Below are positions 46,701 to 54,155 of a stretch of DNA of 64,000 bases, piece after piece. Within the stretch, counting starts at the first letter, position 1. Each line of letters opens with the position of its first letter. This DNA comes from a virus, in the IMG/VR virus record IMGVR_UViG_3300022921_000004, positions 60,054-124,053 of that record; one strand, written 5' to 3'. The notes beneath the pieces are model-generated. The model was not told the DNA's origin. It ran no database searches and saw only the letters and a program-made list of their open reading frames with translations. Position numbers and translations under genes: made by a program.

Positions 46701-46702
46701 AA
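40757..46702 (+). CDS. Giant virion structural protein (1981 aa), fibre or baseplate type
   Basis: The largest protein of the window. Residues 1-140 hold a helical module with 'C.RDtGf.vDAyafDLryTGN', also present twice in a fibre upstream. Residues about 588-1038 contain four clear units and one divergent unit built around LGG.TPANDA and 'I..AGS.Y..GD.v...G', probably beta-stacked repeats. From about 1160 follow well-conserved blocks such as RPYDGGVQLGTGGPQHGAQAIRQSKKYIRYQSGKG and GTFLSNFQAGANRQYQAG, which I associate with large T4-like cyanophage structural proteins. The C-terminal 400 residues carry Trp-rich segments. The terminal TAA lies in a TTAA shared with the opposing gene. Function unknown beyond virion structure. 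Confidence 0.78.
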   Translation: MAKKKIYNYKFYPGLGLDDNTYPNAWSLLTQNKEFIKAEVAAWIQAQVGQGATGFVGYTYNKEKCERDTGFNVDAYAFDLRYTGNSETYRIANTYFEKEVAQVDGDRVAEVKAKEFTRDLIINHVFSNSPQSTPYQGNVAQVIDLSKTAEPAAGTVIQTLIGLVVNVLTSGLSALPTFQRKGLGHIRFQGNYDSSDLLIVTNTTKTEVIYNFTDVTKGGIVTRKNDVTPRDSSGYTEKFDSTDANYNADGDFPKYLQTTDSVTILDLTFNTSSMSESDELQIFIDSPEQRTRPYDFGTDAIERMRIAPPLSMLDADFEYGLQPTKWSAIGMMRGYPSVYELPGTDTQVQKVQTDASAGTEGIGSSKITVTTIGAHGFIPGTPITIKALEDGVAGAARAEGSFIIIEVPTNTTFTFYAKAKVGTTDGEILSTTYTQLRQGAFYTGASIGQPAFDVFSNGTAGTMSLSLTAQPGENRLAFTGDVPEVGAPINDPAFPVGTQVTAISSTPNGLALPLQLTADVAPGNTDIQVATTVGIVPGLAANNGSNDAIFVNNIVGNTISMSGSFTTAITRNTETYTGVSGSIASPVGNNGQFNITRTGVDYSIASIAQAGSGYVAGDVVLVTGDNLGGQTPANDATIVITTVNGTGGITGASISGTALSGSISYLAVTSTYNNAAGDFGTTNFDISYESGGFTTVDINSPNDTSGFAINDRIRIVGSQLLGGSGQDGNQASGGNDFVGKITSVGGGGSITTVEADNVAWSQGTPPSQIRSYQFGGVGLSFTGGSGSNVEFTINVDGTSYGIQFSQAGTGYNTADTLVCLGSDLGGATPANDLYLRVVAVDGVGGILDVRLEGADESSIPTAFNGGTFTSKTLSNVTGSGAVFDITNDGINYSATIDTAGIDYHLDQTFTVAGTELGGTTPANDATITVATVSGTDGSITGVTIAGSAPALPTSFSGVAGTNQAHAGAGGTLNITRTAGTYTIAINASGSAYQIGNKITIEGTALGGISPTNDATVLVTNVDGSGGLNTVTIEGTGAGGGSLNLVNGVTLTDFSTQTITSGSAVDFEALATIEITWPYAHGIVPGDTFIVDVASDDGGTNNHSLASGSFIAINIPTTKKLRYNARAPGNILEATAGDSTVDKIQGNIYMRPDSFFIHRPYDGGVQLGTGGPQHGAQAIRQSKKYIRYQSGKGIMYTTGALFAPSYDVRTVTSTGTELGNTITIVTDDNDHGAQVGGKIRLIGVETAGYNGEYIVTQIVDERTLRCQNLRRLGSTTATLGFAAQMSVVSWHGATVRSGIFDDQNGIYWEFDGKNVSVAQRTSTKQLAGTVSATPDNNVLYGTNTRFRDQLKAGDRIVLKGMTHVVANVDSNSQITVTPDYRGVSSIGAAKINLITDKKVLQEEWNLDRLDGTGPSGYNMDVRYMQMIGIQYSWYGAGFIDWMLRGADGNFVFCHRMRNSNVNTEAFMRSGNLPVRYEVTNEGATTALAESMDTTQDYIPLVESKFFPNNGTVYIDNEIITYSSIDHTAKRLLNCTRGTFLSNFQAGANRQYQAGPASNHEIRTGVVLISNTITPLISHWGSAFITDGGFDEDRGYIFSYTETGLAVTTTRQTAFLLRLAPSVSNAIVGDLGDRELLNRAQLLMQGLEITSDGLDPTNSNAPIYGGIVIEGILNPQNYPLNPNDIGWTGLSGLAQGGQPSFAQVASGGSVNWNSGDTATYTTAAVMPKVTTSAQLMPWWAFRTNRNYAYFDQVSWEQANLSTGDLVNADGGGNEYFPAGTTIQQIVDQTIYGRYLVYFTRNSNNNSGNGAIQTFEKGGDLDNASYAFFTKAVWDASGARAGTALGDAAGDPTNQPDITMPSGTAVNSIQGPLTFGVTGSGGIEYFKVNFNNSFNGTVSPGDLFNFTFQQPPYAQPGETVFSFIAQPGERATLDLGQLKELTNTTLGGRGTFPNGPDVLALNVYKTSGEPVNANIIIKWGEAQA
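42517..43870 (+). repeat. Repeated 'LGG.TPANDA' protein units
   Basis: Four clear units and one divergent unit of about 75-90 residues within the 1981-residue protein. Each has a 'F.I.....Y.I....AGS.Y' half, then LGG-x-(T/S)-P-x-N-D-A and a 'GTGGI..V.I.G' half. Confidence 0.65.
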
Positions 46703-47118
46703 CAGCCCGTACTTTCATCGGAAAGAATCTCAGGTATTGCCTGAGATTTTTTTTGACTATCTCCTGGCATAATTCTATAATTATCTTCTACACTGTCAGG
46801 AGTACTTACCTCTGTAATACTACTACCTGCTTCCATACATACTACTTGATGAGGTTGAAGAGGAGGATTATGCCAAGTCATTCCTTCAGTAAGTTCTTGC
46901 GATTTAAATTCAGCAGTTTCAGTATCGATCCATTTTAACAAAAATCTTCCGTTGTTTACAAACCATGTTTCGTCTTTTTCTTTATGAAAATGCATACTAA
47001 ATTTTGCCCCAACGCGATCAAACACCATAATCTTACCACAGTACTTGTCATTAGTTGCCCAGATTAGTTCATATCCCCAACCTTTATCTACTTTGCCTTC
47101 AAGTCTAGTTGGCTCCAT
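46699..47118 (-). CDS. Cupin protein, sugar-isomerase-like
   Basis: A 139-residue single cupin domain. WGYELIWATNDKYCGKIM (14-31) resembles the opening of type II mannose-6-phosphate-isomerase-like cupins. The metal site is FSMHFHKEKDETWFV (H43, H45, E50) with H90 in PPLQPHQVV. Such small cupins act on nucleotide sugars or stabilise other enzymes; the specific reaction is not visible. It is the last gene of the minus-strand operon, overlapping hldD by 14 bases, which points to sugar metabolism. Its C-terminal codons contain the terminator hairpin of the convergent gene, and the two stop codons overlap in one TTAA. Confidence 0.78.
   Translation of the reverse strand: MEPTRLEGKVDKGWGYELIWATNDKYCGKIMVFDRVGAKFSMHFHKEKDETWFVNNGRFLLKWIDTETAEFKSQELTEGMTWHNPPLQPHQVVCMEAGSSITEVSTPDSVEDNYRIMPGDSQKKSQAIPEILSDESTGC
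46726..46754 (+). terminator. Rho-independent terminator inside a convergent gene
   Basis: AATCTCAGG pairs with CCTGAGATT around a 5-base loop, followed by a run of T. It terminates plus-strand transcription of the 1981-residue gene but lies in the C-terminal coding part of the opposing cupin gene. It has no T-tract in the minus direction. Confidence 0.88.
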
Positions 47119-47941
47119 TTAAATATTCCTCCACAGTAATCCAATGTCTAATTGGAATTGTATTATGTAATCTTGCATTATCTGCACATGTATATTCTTG
47201 ATATTGTCCTTTAAGTTTATCAGGCATATCAATATATTCAATAGTTGCATTATGTTTTTCAGCAACTAATTGAGCAACTTTTTCTACACTAATTGCGTTA
47301 CCAGTTCCAACATTATAGATACCGCTAACATCTTGTTCCATCATTTGTTCGTGTATACGCACTATATCATATACACAGACACAATCACGTTTATACTGAT
47401 CACTGTTTTTAAAAAGTTTAATAACACCGTCTTGTTCTGCTTGACGCTGAAACTTGCTTACAAGACTCATTTGATCACCTTTATGACCTTCTCCAGGACC
47501 GTATACGTTAAAATAACGGAAGCTCTGTACATTCATTTGAAATGAGTCTGGTTGATAAATTCCATGATCAACTAGAAATTTATCAACTAAGTATTTGCTC
47601 CAAGCATAAGGTGTTTGCGGATATTTTGGCGCATCTTCATTAAAATCGGTATATGGACCATACACACTTGCACTACTTGCTAGTTGAATATTTGTGCCGT
47701 AATTATCACAAACTTGCAATAGCCTTAGCGTAAACTCGTAATTATGAGCCCAAACTTTTTCAATATCTCTTTCTGTCGTATCTGAAATTGCACCAGTATG
47801 AATTACCCAATCATATTGATCTACTGCCGGAACAACGTTTTCAACATATTCAAAACCTTCAACCTCGTGCCCTTTATGCAACATATAATTTGCAATGTGA
47901 CTTCCAATAAAGCCTTTATGTCCTGTTACTAAAATTTTCAT
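47105..47941 (-). CDS. hldD: ADP-heptose 6-epimerase HldD-like
   Basis: A 278-residue short-chain epimerase converting ADP-D,D-heptose to ADP-L,D-heptose. It has the NADP-binding GHKGFIGSH (7-15) and HTGAISDTTE (48-57), where canonical HldD has 'H.GA.S.TTE'. Next are ASSASVYG and the catalytic Y112-x3-K116 (YAWSK). Then FRYFNVYGPGEGHKGDQMS (145-163) and KRDCVCVYD, followed by KGQYQEYTCADNARL, as in the heptose enzymes. The family is usually about 310 residues, so it is slightly short but complete. It overlaps hldE by 26 bases. The third visible enzyme of the ADP-heptose route. Confidence 0.92.
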   Translation of the reverse strand: MKILVTGHKGFIGSHIANYMLHKGHEVEGFEYVENVVPAVDQYDWVIHTGAISDTTERDIEKVWAHNYEFTLRLLQVCDNYGTNIQLASSASVYGPYTDFNEDAPKYPQTPYAWSKYLVDKFLVDHGIYQPDSFQMNVQSFRYFNVYGPGEGHKGDQMSLVSKFQRQAEQDGVIKLFKNSDQYKRDCVCVYDIVRIHEQMMEQDVSGIYNVGTGNAISVEKVAQLVAEKHNATIEYIDMPDKLKGQYQEYTCADNARLHNTIPIRHWITVEEYLNGAN

Positions 47942-49187
47942 GTATTCTCTCTACTATATTTGTGGTTGACTTTCCTTTAACTGTAGGAAAAATTTCTACA
48001 TTATAATCTTGATGACCAACTACAGTCTCTATTATATAGTCTCCGCCCTTAATAATCAAGTCTGGATTGACTATTTTGAGCAAATTTTCTGGGGTATCTT
48101 CTGTAAATACCTTTACTTCATCTACCCAAGGAAGCACTTCAAGTTGTTCAATACGTGTAGCAATATCGTTAATTGGTCTATTAGAACCTTTTAATCTTTG
48201 AACACTAGCATCACTATTAACACCAACTACTAATTTATCACCTCTACTTTTTGCATATTTTAACAATTCTAAGTGTCCGGCGTGTAGTACATCAAACACT
48301 CCATTTGTAAATATTACTTTTCTTTTAATATCACGCATTGTTACAACATGCACTCCACGATGTTCAACAGATCTTGCACTTGCATAGCATGCAAGTTCGC
48401 ATGCTTTAAAAATATCCATACCTTCGTTAATTCCATATGCAATTACTGCCAATGCAGTATCACCAGCACCAGTAACATCAGCAACTTCTTTAACAGGTTC
48501 TTTAAAATGCCTGTAGGTTAAATCGTTACATAGTACATGCATTCCGTTTGCACCGTCTGTGACTACGAGATATTTCCAGTTATGATTTTTAAGATGTACA
48601 ATAGCTAATTCTTTTTTAAATTCACCAAACCATTCAGTATATTCTTTCATATTAGGTTTTACTAAAAATGCACCATCATAAAAATCAGGTGATTGTTTAG
48701 GATCAACAATTACTTTACATCCTTTAGATACTAAGGTTTGTACAGTATTTTTTCTAATTACACCTTTATCATAATCGCTTATTACAACAACATCGTCTTT
48801 ATTAATTTCTTTTAATAATTTTTCAAATGCAGTATTATTAGAATATTTTTCTTCTCTGTCCCATCGTACTATCTGTTGTCCATTTTGTCCTACTACTCTA
48901 TTTTTACTAGTGGTTACATTTGCATCCATTACTACATTAAAATCAATATTTGTATTTTTATCAAAACATTCGACGAGCTGATATCCTTCTTTATCTGTAG
49001 ATATGGCACCGTATAAACTAATTTCACCAACTAAACTAGAAATATTTAATGCAACATTGCCAGCGCCTCCTGGTTTTAATTCTTGATGTGTTTCGAGCAA
49101 TACTGGTACAGGTGCTTCCGGACTAATCCTAGATGCTTCTCCGATAATCCATCGATCTAACATTACATCGCCATAAACTTTGATCAT
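47916..49187 (-). CDS. hldE: Bifunctional heptose kinase/adenylyltransferase HldE-like
   Basis: A 423-residue fusion of two activities. N-terminal PfkB-type heptose-7-phosphate 1-kinase (1-290): YGDVMLDRWIIGEASRISPEAPVPV, GGAGNVALN (40-48) and DVTGAGDT (237-244, catalytic D243). C-terminal heptose-1-phosphate adenylyltransferase (291-423): FTNGVFDVLHAGHLELL (293-309) with HAGH, and VGVNSDASVQRLKG. Both active sites look intact, and the protein is only about 50 residues shorter than bacterial HldE. With GmhB and HldD it gives four of the five steps from sedoheptulose-7-phosphate to ADP-L,D-heptose; the isomerase GmhA is not in the window and may come from the host. Confidence 0.94.
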   Translation of the reverse strand: MIKVYGDVMLDRWIIGEASRISPEAPVPVLLETHQELKPGGAGNVALNISSLVGEISLYGAISTDKEGYQLVECFDKNTNIDFNVVMDANVTTSKNRVVGQNGQQIVRWDREEKYSNNTAFEKLLKEINKDDVVVISDYDKGVIRKNTVQTLVSKGCKVIVDPKQSPDFYDGAFLVKPNMKEYTEWFGEFKKELAIVHLKNHNWKYLVVTDGANGMHVLCNDLTYRHFKEPVKEVADVTGAGDTALAVIAYGINEGMDIFKACELACYASARSVEHRGVHVVTMRDIKRKVIFTNGVFDVLHAGHLELLKYAKSRGDKLVVGVNSDASVQRLKGSNRPINDIATRIEQLEVLPWVDEVKVFTEDTPENLLKIVNPDLIIKGGDYIIETVVGHQDYNVEIFPTVKGKSTTNIVERIHENFSNRT

Positions 49188-50662
49188 TACATTCCTCTTA
49201 TATATTTTGTGTTATCGGGTAAATTTTCTGACTTCATATGATGTTGTTGAACATGGTATAGATATGCACTATCACTTAACACTACATCATTATTATAGTT
49301 CAATTCTTTACGTGCAACTATATCTGTTAATGCGCCAGTACCAGTTAAAACAAAACTCCATAGTGGCCATCCGGCACTTCCTTCTTGTCTTGGAAATAGT
49401 GTAGCATTAGGAACTCTGTGTTTGCATATTTCGTGAATGGAGTTTACAAAATCAGTTTTTGTTGCACCGCTATCAATATGTTTCCAAAATTCTGTATCAT
49501 TTCTGCCGCAGGTATAATGTGCTACAAGAAAATCTTTCATTGTATCGTACAAGTGTCCATTAACTTTATTGTAGTTTTCTACTTGTGCATCATTACATGT
49601 TTCTTGGACATGTGATCCTAAACAACCAAATATAAAATGTTTTAATTGGAAAATAGTTGTATGAATACTAGTTGCTTCTAACGGTTCAGCAAACGCCGCA
49701 CACAAGCCAATTGACAATACGTTTTTAATCCACAACTTTTCTTGACGGCCACTATCAAACTTTAATAATCTAATTGGATCAACTTTGCGTCCAATTGTTT
49801 GCTCTAGTTCAGCATGTGCTTGATCAGGGGTAACAAAGTCATCACAAAATACATATCCGCATCCTCTCCGATTCTTTGTCGGAATCTGCCAACACCATCC
49901 ATTGTTCTGCGCCCATGCATTAGTAACAGGTTCAATAATTTCATCATCTTCATACGGTAATAAAAATGGTAAGGCACTATTTACAGGCAAGTTTTCTTTA
50001 TAACTTTTCCATTTTCCACCTACTGCTTTCATTAGCACTTGATTAAATCCACTAGCATCAATAAACATATCTCCAATTACAGATTGACCATTAGATAAAT
50101 TTAGTTTTTCAATGTATCCTGACTCACTGTTAAGTATAACATCATTTACTTCACTGTCAATATGTTCAGCATTACTAATCTTTTTAAAGTATTGTCCTAC
50201 TTTGTGAGCATCAAAATGATAAGCGTGATTTCCTGCTGGCTCTACAAAACTGTTTTTATTATGATGTATTTTATAACCTAATTCTGTTGAAATATGTAAT
50301 AAGTTATTATCTCGGTAACCTAGTGCATGCTGAAAAATAAGATCAGACCGATCATTTGATGTTGGGCTACCGTCAATTGGACCTATGTAAAACTTACTAG
50401 GATCTTTGTTCCACCCAATATGTTTAATACCTAGTTTAATAGTAGCATCACATTCTTTAATAAAATCTTGTTCATTACATCCAAGATCCCACATCTCATT
50501 TTGTACAATGTTAGTTAGTGATCCAGTTGATCCTTCACCAGCACCGATAATACCTATCTTAGAGCTTTCAATTACAGTAACTTTATGTTCAGAACGTATT
50601 TTTGAAATCATTAGCGCGGCTAGCCAGCCGGCAGTGCCTCCACCGACAATAACTATTTTCAT
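49187..50662 (-). CDS. Flavin-dependent tryptophan-halogenase-like protein 2
   Basis: A 491-residue PrnA/RebH-type protein. VIVGGGTAGWLAALM (4-18), GAGEGST, the expected catalytic Lys76 in DATIKLGIKHIGW, the diagnostic WCWQIP (256-261, exact WxWxIP), IDASGF and FAEPLEATS (324-332) with its Glu are all present. It overlaps the hldE start by one base and the next halogenase gene by four (ATGA), so it is translated with both. The substrate could be free or protein-bound tryptophan or another aromatic. No flavin reductase is nearby, so reduced flavin would come from the host. Confidence 0.88.
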   Translation of the reverse strand: MKIVIVGGGTAGWLAALMISKIRSEHKVTVIESSKIGIIGAGEGSTGSLTNIVQNEMWDLGCNEQDFIKECDATIKLGIKHIGWNKDPSKFYIGPIDGSPTSNDRSDLIFQHALGYRDNNLLHISTELGYKIHHNKNSFVEPAGNHAYHFDAHKVGQYFKKISNAEHIDSEVNDVILNSESGYIEKLNLSNGQSVIGDMFIDASGFNQVLMKAVGGKWKSYKENLPVNSALPFLLPYEDDEIIEPVTNAWAQNNGWCWQIPTKNRRGCGYVFCDDFVTPDQAHAELEQTIGRKVDPIRLLKFDSGRQEKLWIKNVLSIGLCAAFAEPLEATSIHTTIFQLKHFIFGCLGSHVQETCNDAQVENYNKVNGHLYDTMKDFLVAHYTCGRNDTEFWKHIDSGATKTDFVNSIHEICKHRVPNATLFPRQEGSAGWPLWSFVLTGTGALTDIVARKELNYNNDVVLSDSAYLYHVQQHHMKSENLPDNTKYIRGM

Positions 50663-52170
50663 ACCAGCGATCCTCTATCGCCCCTAGCCTGGGCTAACTG
50701 AAACCAATCTAGTCCTAAGTTAGTTGATTTGATAGCATCTGTATGCTTTAAACTAGTGTGCATTCTAATCTCTTCTGCTTTTTGAAAATCATGTAACAAA
50801 AAATCAATCTCCTGTGGTGGCATATAGTTTAAATCTACGTTTACAGGATAACCCATTTGTATTAACCATAAGTGCCAATTAGGCGGATGGAATAATGTTC
50901 TTGATTGGACAGGAGTGTAAAATTTACGTTGTGGATCTTTTAACCAATCCTCATACCATAGATGTTTTTCTGATTTTACATGTGTTTCTTTTACATAATT
51001 CCAGAATGGCGTATCCCATTCTGTGTCAGCATAATGACTGTTTACAAAATCAACAGAGTCATTATACCAAACTTCCATTTCTCTATTGTAGGTTTCTATA
51101 TTAGTATCATTATAAGCGTATTGAGGGATCATATCCATTAGTTTCTCAACACCCGTAGTCATACTAGCAAGTCCAGTTGATTCTAGCGGTTCGATAAATC
51201 CACCACTTAATCCAATCGAAACAACGTTGCCCTCCCAAAAGTTTTTACTGTAGTAAGGTACCCAATCAATTAATTTTAAATCTTCTGGTTTGATTCGATT
51301 ATTCCAATGCTCACAGAAATAGCGTTTTGCCTCTTCTACGTCTGTAATATCCTTGTTAAATACTAGTCCTGAACCAATACGTGATTGTACTGGAATTTTC
51401 CAAATCCATCCATGATCAACAGCAGGACATTTTACATATGGTACACATTCTTTTTCAAAATCATCATATGGAATGTGTCCAGCAACAGCGGCATTAGTAA
51501 ACAATCTACCTTCACCTAGCAGTTCTACCCTGTCTGCTTCTTTAAGTATACTTGCAAATCCTGTACAATCAATAAAAAAATCACTATGATGAACAACACC
51601 ATTTTTAAGTTCTACGCTGGTTACATTATTTCCGTCTTTGTTTACTTTAACAACATCACTTTTAATTACAGTTACATTATTTTGACAAATTCTTTGTAAT
51701 TCAGTTACTAATTTACCTGCATCAATATGATACGCTAAGGTTTCAAATGCTCCCCACATATCTAATTTATTCATCATGTTAACTTCGTATGTAGGTACAG
51801 ATGTAGTTTTGAAATCTAAATTTTGGTGTTGCGCCCAAAGATCATACGCTGTACATCCTTGTTGGAAATAACTTCTATTCAAGTAAAAAGGATGCCACAC
51901 ATTGTTTTCTGGCTTCCGCCATCCAGGAAATTCAATTCCTGATTTATAAGTTGCATCAATATTAGCAAACCATTGGGGTAGATTAATTCCGCACTTTCTT
52001 AAAAAATGCGGAAAAGTTAAAACGGTTGCTTCACCAACGCCAATAGGATTACCTACTTCTTTGTCAATTACTGTAACAGGTAAATCCCAAAAGTTATTTT
52101 GAATATAAGTAGCCGCAAGCCATGCCGCTGATCCACCACCTACTATAGTAATGTTTTTAATTTTCTTCAT
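50659..52170 (-). CDS. Flavin-dependent tryptophan-halogenase-like protein 3
   Basis: A 503-residue paralogue of the previous gene, distinct in sequence. ITIVGGGSAAWLAATYI (7-23), GVGEATVL, Lys76 in DATYKSGIEFPGW, the diagnostic WIWKIP (255-260), DCTGF and FIEPLESTGL (325-334, closest to the PrnA EPLES) are present, so all family signatures are intact. Upstream it overlaps the Nudix gene by 14 bases. Three divergent halogenases in one phage suggest three targets or cooperating subunits rather than a recent duplication. Confidence 0.9.
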   Translation of the reverse strand: MKKIKNITIVGGGSAAWLAATYIQNNFWDLPVTVIDKEVGNPIGVGEATVLTFPHFLRKCGINLPQWFANIDATYKSGIEFPGWRKPENNVWHPFYLNRSYFQQGCTAYDLWAQHQNLDFKTTSVPTYEVNMMNKLDMWGAFETLAYHIDAGKLVTELQRICQNNVTVIKSDVVKVNKDGNNVTSVELKNGVVHHSDFFIDCTGFASILKEADRVELLGEGRLFTNAAVAGHIPYDDFEKECVPYVKCPAVDHGWIWKIPVQSRIGSGLVFNKDITDVEEAKRYFCEHWNNRIKPEDLKLIDWVPYYSKNFWEGNVVSIGLSGGFIEPLESTGLASMTTGVEKLMDMIPQYAYNDTNIETYNREMEVWYNDSVDFVNSHYADTEWDTPFWNYVKETHVKSEKHLWYEDWLKDPQRKFYTPVQSRTLFHPPNWHLWLIQMGYPVNVDLNYMPPQEIDFLLHDFQKAEEIRMHTSLKHTDAIKSTNLGLDWFQLAQARGDRGSLV

Positions 52171-52606
52171 TTTCTAAAAATCCTATTAAATCAAAAACTG
52201 TTTTTAATTTTGTTTGATTTGATTTATTTTGCAAAGTGCTACGTAATCCCATATGTAAAGGCATAGGCCACTTTCCAAAACTAACCCATGCATATCCATC
52301 GTGTTCGGCATTAAGTACAGGTAAAAATTCTTCTTTTATAACTACTAGATACGTATGAAAGCTAAATTTTTCGTCAGTACTAACAAATGTTTCAAGGGGA
52401 ATAGTTTTGATTATATTAGGTAATCCACCTACTTCTTCGTGAATTTCTCGTTGCAAAGCAGGCCAAGGGAGTTCATCCTTACCGTTAGTGCCGCCAACAA
52501 GTCCCCAAACATTTTTTTGTTTGCTTTGTGTGCGGTGTAATAATAAGAATCGTTTCGTACTTAGCGAATAAATTAATGCTCCGCTACAAATTATCTCATG
52601 GTTCAT
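52157..52606 (-). CDS. Nudix hydrolase
   Basis: A 149-residue Nudix protein. The box G-x5-E-x7-R-E-x2-E-E-x-G (39-60, sequence GTNGKDELPWPALQREIHEEVG) fits the consensus. The fold is complete, with a beta-strand LIYSLSTKRFLLLHRTQS before and a VWGLVGG strand leading into the box. Nudix enzymes hydrolyse nucleoside diphosphates linked to another group, such as nucleotide sugars, NADH, dNTPs or mRNA caps; the sequence alone does not tell which. Being beside ADP-heptose and flavoenzyme genes, a role with ADP-sugars or FAD is possible. It follows gp15 by 13 bases and has no promoter of its own. A 12-bp palindrome (ATAACTAGTTAT) lies in that gap. Confidence 0.9.
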   Translation of the reverse strand: MNHEIICSGALIYSLSTKRFLLLHRTQSKQKNVWGLVGGTNGKDELPWPALQREIHEEVGGLPNIIKTIPLETFVSTDEKFSFHTYLVVIKEEFLPVLNAEHDGYAWVSFGKWPMPLHMGLRSTLQNKSNQTKLKTVFDLIGFLENEEN

Positions 52607-52619
52607 ATAACTAGTTATC

Positions 52620-54155
52620 TTAGAATGCTAGTCGCCATGTTCCTTTTCGGTATAATCCTTCGAACGATAAAATCCAATCAGATCCGGTCCATCTGTACTG
52701 AATTCCAGTGTTAAGATTAGTAACATACTTTGTAGTTGTACCTGGGTCTGCACTAGCATCAAATACGATATGCCATTGATATCCATCCCATTCTACAATG
52801 TCGTTTTCGTTTGCTACAAAATCTGTACCGTCTGCATTTTTCCAAGCATCTGGACCATCATACGGGTCTCTACTACTTCCGTCATTTGGATCTTGGCCAA
52901 ATGTCATTAATCCGCCAACATTTTCACTGTTATTTAGATTGCCGAGTAATAGTACTCTTGCTCCAGCATCTGTTGGATCTACATCTGGATTATATTTTTC
53001 AGGATCGATAATTAAATCTACACTTCCAGTATTGTTTCTTCCGCTAACAGTTGGAAAATCAGTATTTGTAGGTATAGTGTCTGGGTCCCATTGCACTAAT
53101 AATTGTGTATCATCAAGAGAGTTTAATGTGACAACACCATTTACGCTATTAGTAACTGATTCTCCTTCGATTGTAACTCGTTGTACTTGTAATTGTGTAA
53201 GTCCGTTTTGAAAGCCAGGTCCTTCTGGAGCTCCTTCTAAGAATTTAGGCCAAGATACTCCACCAAGTCTACCTTTATATATTAGTTGTGCAATTCCGTT
53301 GAGTACTTGCATATCAAAACTACCCCAACTAGATGCCATTACGTTTCCTGTAAGACTGCTAGTATCAAACGGACCATTGCCAGCCGGGGTAAAGTTATTA
53401 GGATCTGTACCTCTCATTGCAGGACGATTTGTATCAGTCCATGCAAGTAATTCTGGTTGTGATGTACCTAACGAAATACTTCCTCTTGATTCGTCAAATA
53501 TACTCATTACGACATCAGTAATAACACCGAGCTTTTTAACTTTAACTGGCATATTAATATAGATAGGTGTTGTAAATCCTAATTGCGCTACATCAATATC
53601 ACTTTCTGTACCAATTGGAATTGATCTACTACTAAAACTCATAGATGTAAGTTCAACACTAGTTAAACTACTCCAGTCAATATAGTTGTCTGTAGTTTGT
53701 ATTTCTAAACTAGGATTAAACAGCATTAATATCTGTTCAAGTATTTGTAATTTTTGATCTGTATTAGTTGACCATATATCTACATTTATGTTAAGTGTAT
53801 ATGGACTTGGCATAATACGTTCGACTGTATAATTTTTTCCTTGAGTGTTTAAGTACTCTTTATTTTCGACATCATAAGCACGTTCACGAATATTAACTTT
53901 ATTAGTATATGTAGAATCAGCTGTCCTTGATCTGTCTTGTTCAAGTCCAGTAATATATACACCAATACGAGGTGCACTCGGAACTTTATTTTCGGAATTG
54001 TCTCTAAGAATATGTCCTACTTGACGTGTAATATCTCCATATAAAACAGGTACTTGTACTATTTTACCGTCGCCGTCTTTATACGAAAAGTTACTAAACA
54101 ACCTTACTAATTGTGTAACATATCTTCTTATTTGACCATCATAGAAATGTTGCAT
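52620..54155 (-). CDS. 15: Tail sheath stabiliser/completion protein gp15
   Basis: A 511-residue protein whose first 200 residues resemble T4 gp15. MQHFYDGQIRRYVTQLVRLFSNFSYKD matches the 'FYN...RRY...LF.N' opening. VPVLYGDITRQV, RIGVYITGLEQDR, PSPYTLNINVDIWSTNTDQKLQILEQILMLFNPSLEIQ and the later SMSFSSRSIP match in order. gp15 forms the hexameric ring joining the tail to the head. T4 gp15 is 272 residues, so about 240 residues are extra here, with a Trp/Gly-rich ending (YRWTGSDWILSF). It overlaps gp14 by one base and is followed by the Nudix gene, so modification genes sit behind a neck gene on one message. Confidence 0.82.
   Translation of the reverse strand: MQHFYDGQIRRYVTQLVRLFSNFSYKDGDGKIVQVPVLYGDITRQVGHILRDNSENKVPSAPRIGVYITGLEQDRSRTADSTYTNKVNIRERAYDVENKEYLNTQGKNYTVERIMPSPYTLNINVDIWSTNTDQKLQILEQILMLFNPSLEIQTTDNYIDWSSLTSVELTSMSFSSRSIPIGTESDIDVAQLGFTTPIYINMPVKVKKLGVITDVVMSIFDESRGSISLGTSQPELLAWTDTNRPAMRGTDPNNFTPAGNGPFDTSSLTGNVMASSWGSFDMQVLNGIAQLIYKGRLGGVSWPKFLEGAPEGPGFQNGLTQLQVQRVTIEGESVTNSVNGVVTLNSLDDTQLLVQWDPDTIPTNTDFPTVSGRNNTGSVDLIIDPEKYNPDVDPTDAGARVLLLGNLNNSENVGGLMTFGQDPNDGSSRDPYDGPDAWKNADGTDFVANENDIVEWDGYQWHIVFDASADPGTTTKYVTNLNTGIQYRWTGSDWILSFEGLYRKGTWRLAF

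Noticed and set aside
35223-52170. Halogenases as a natural-product (secondary metabolite) cluster
   Set aside because: No NRPS, PKS, prenyltransferase or tryptophan-modifying partner is present, and the genes are coupled to virion genes. Protein or glycan modification fits the context better.
52608-52619. 12-bp palindrome ATAACTAGTTAT between gp15 and Nudix as a terminator or promoter
   Set aside because: No T-tract, no GC stem and no late element. It is too weak to terminate and has no partner sites in the window.
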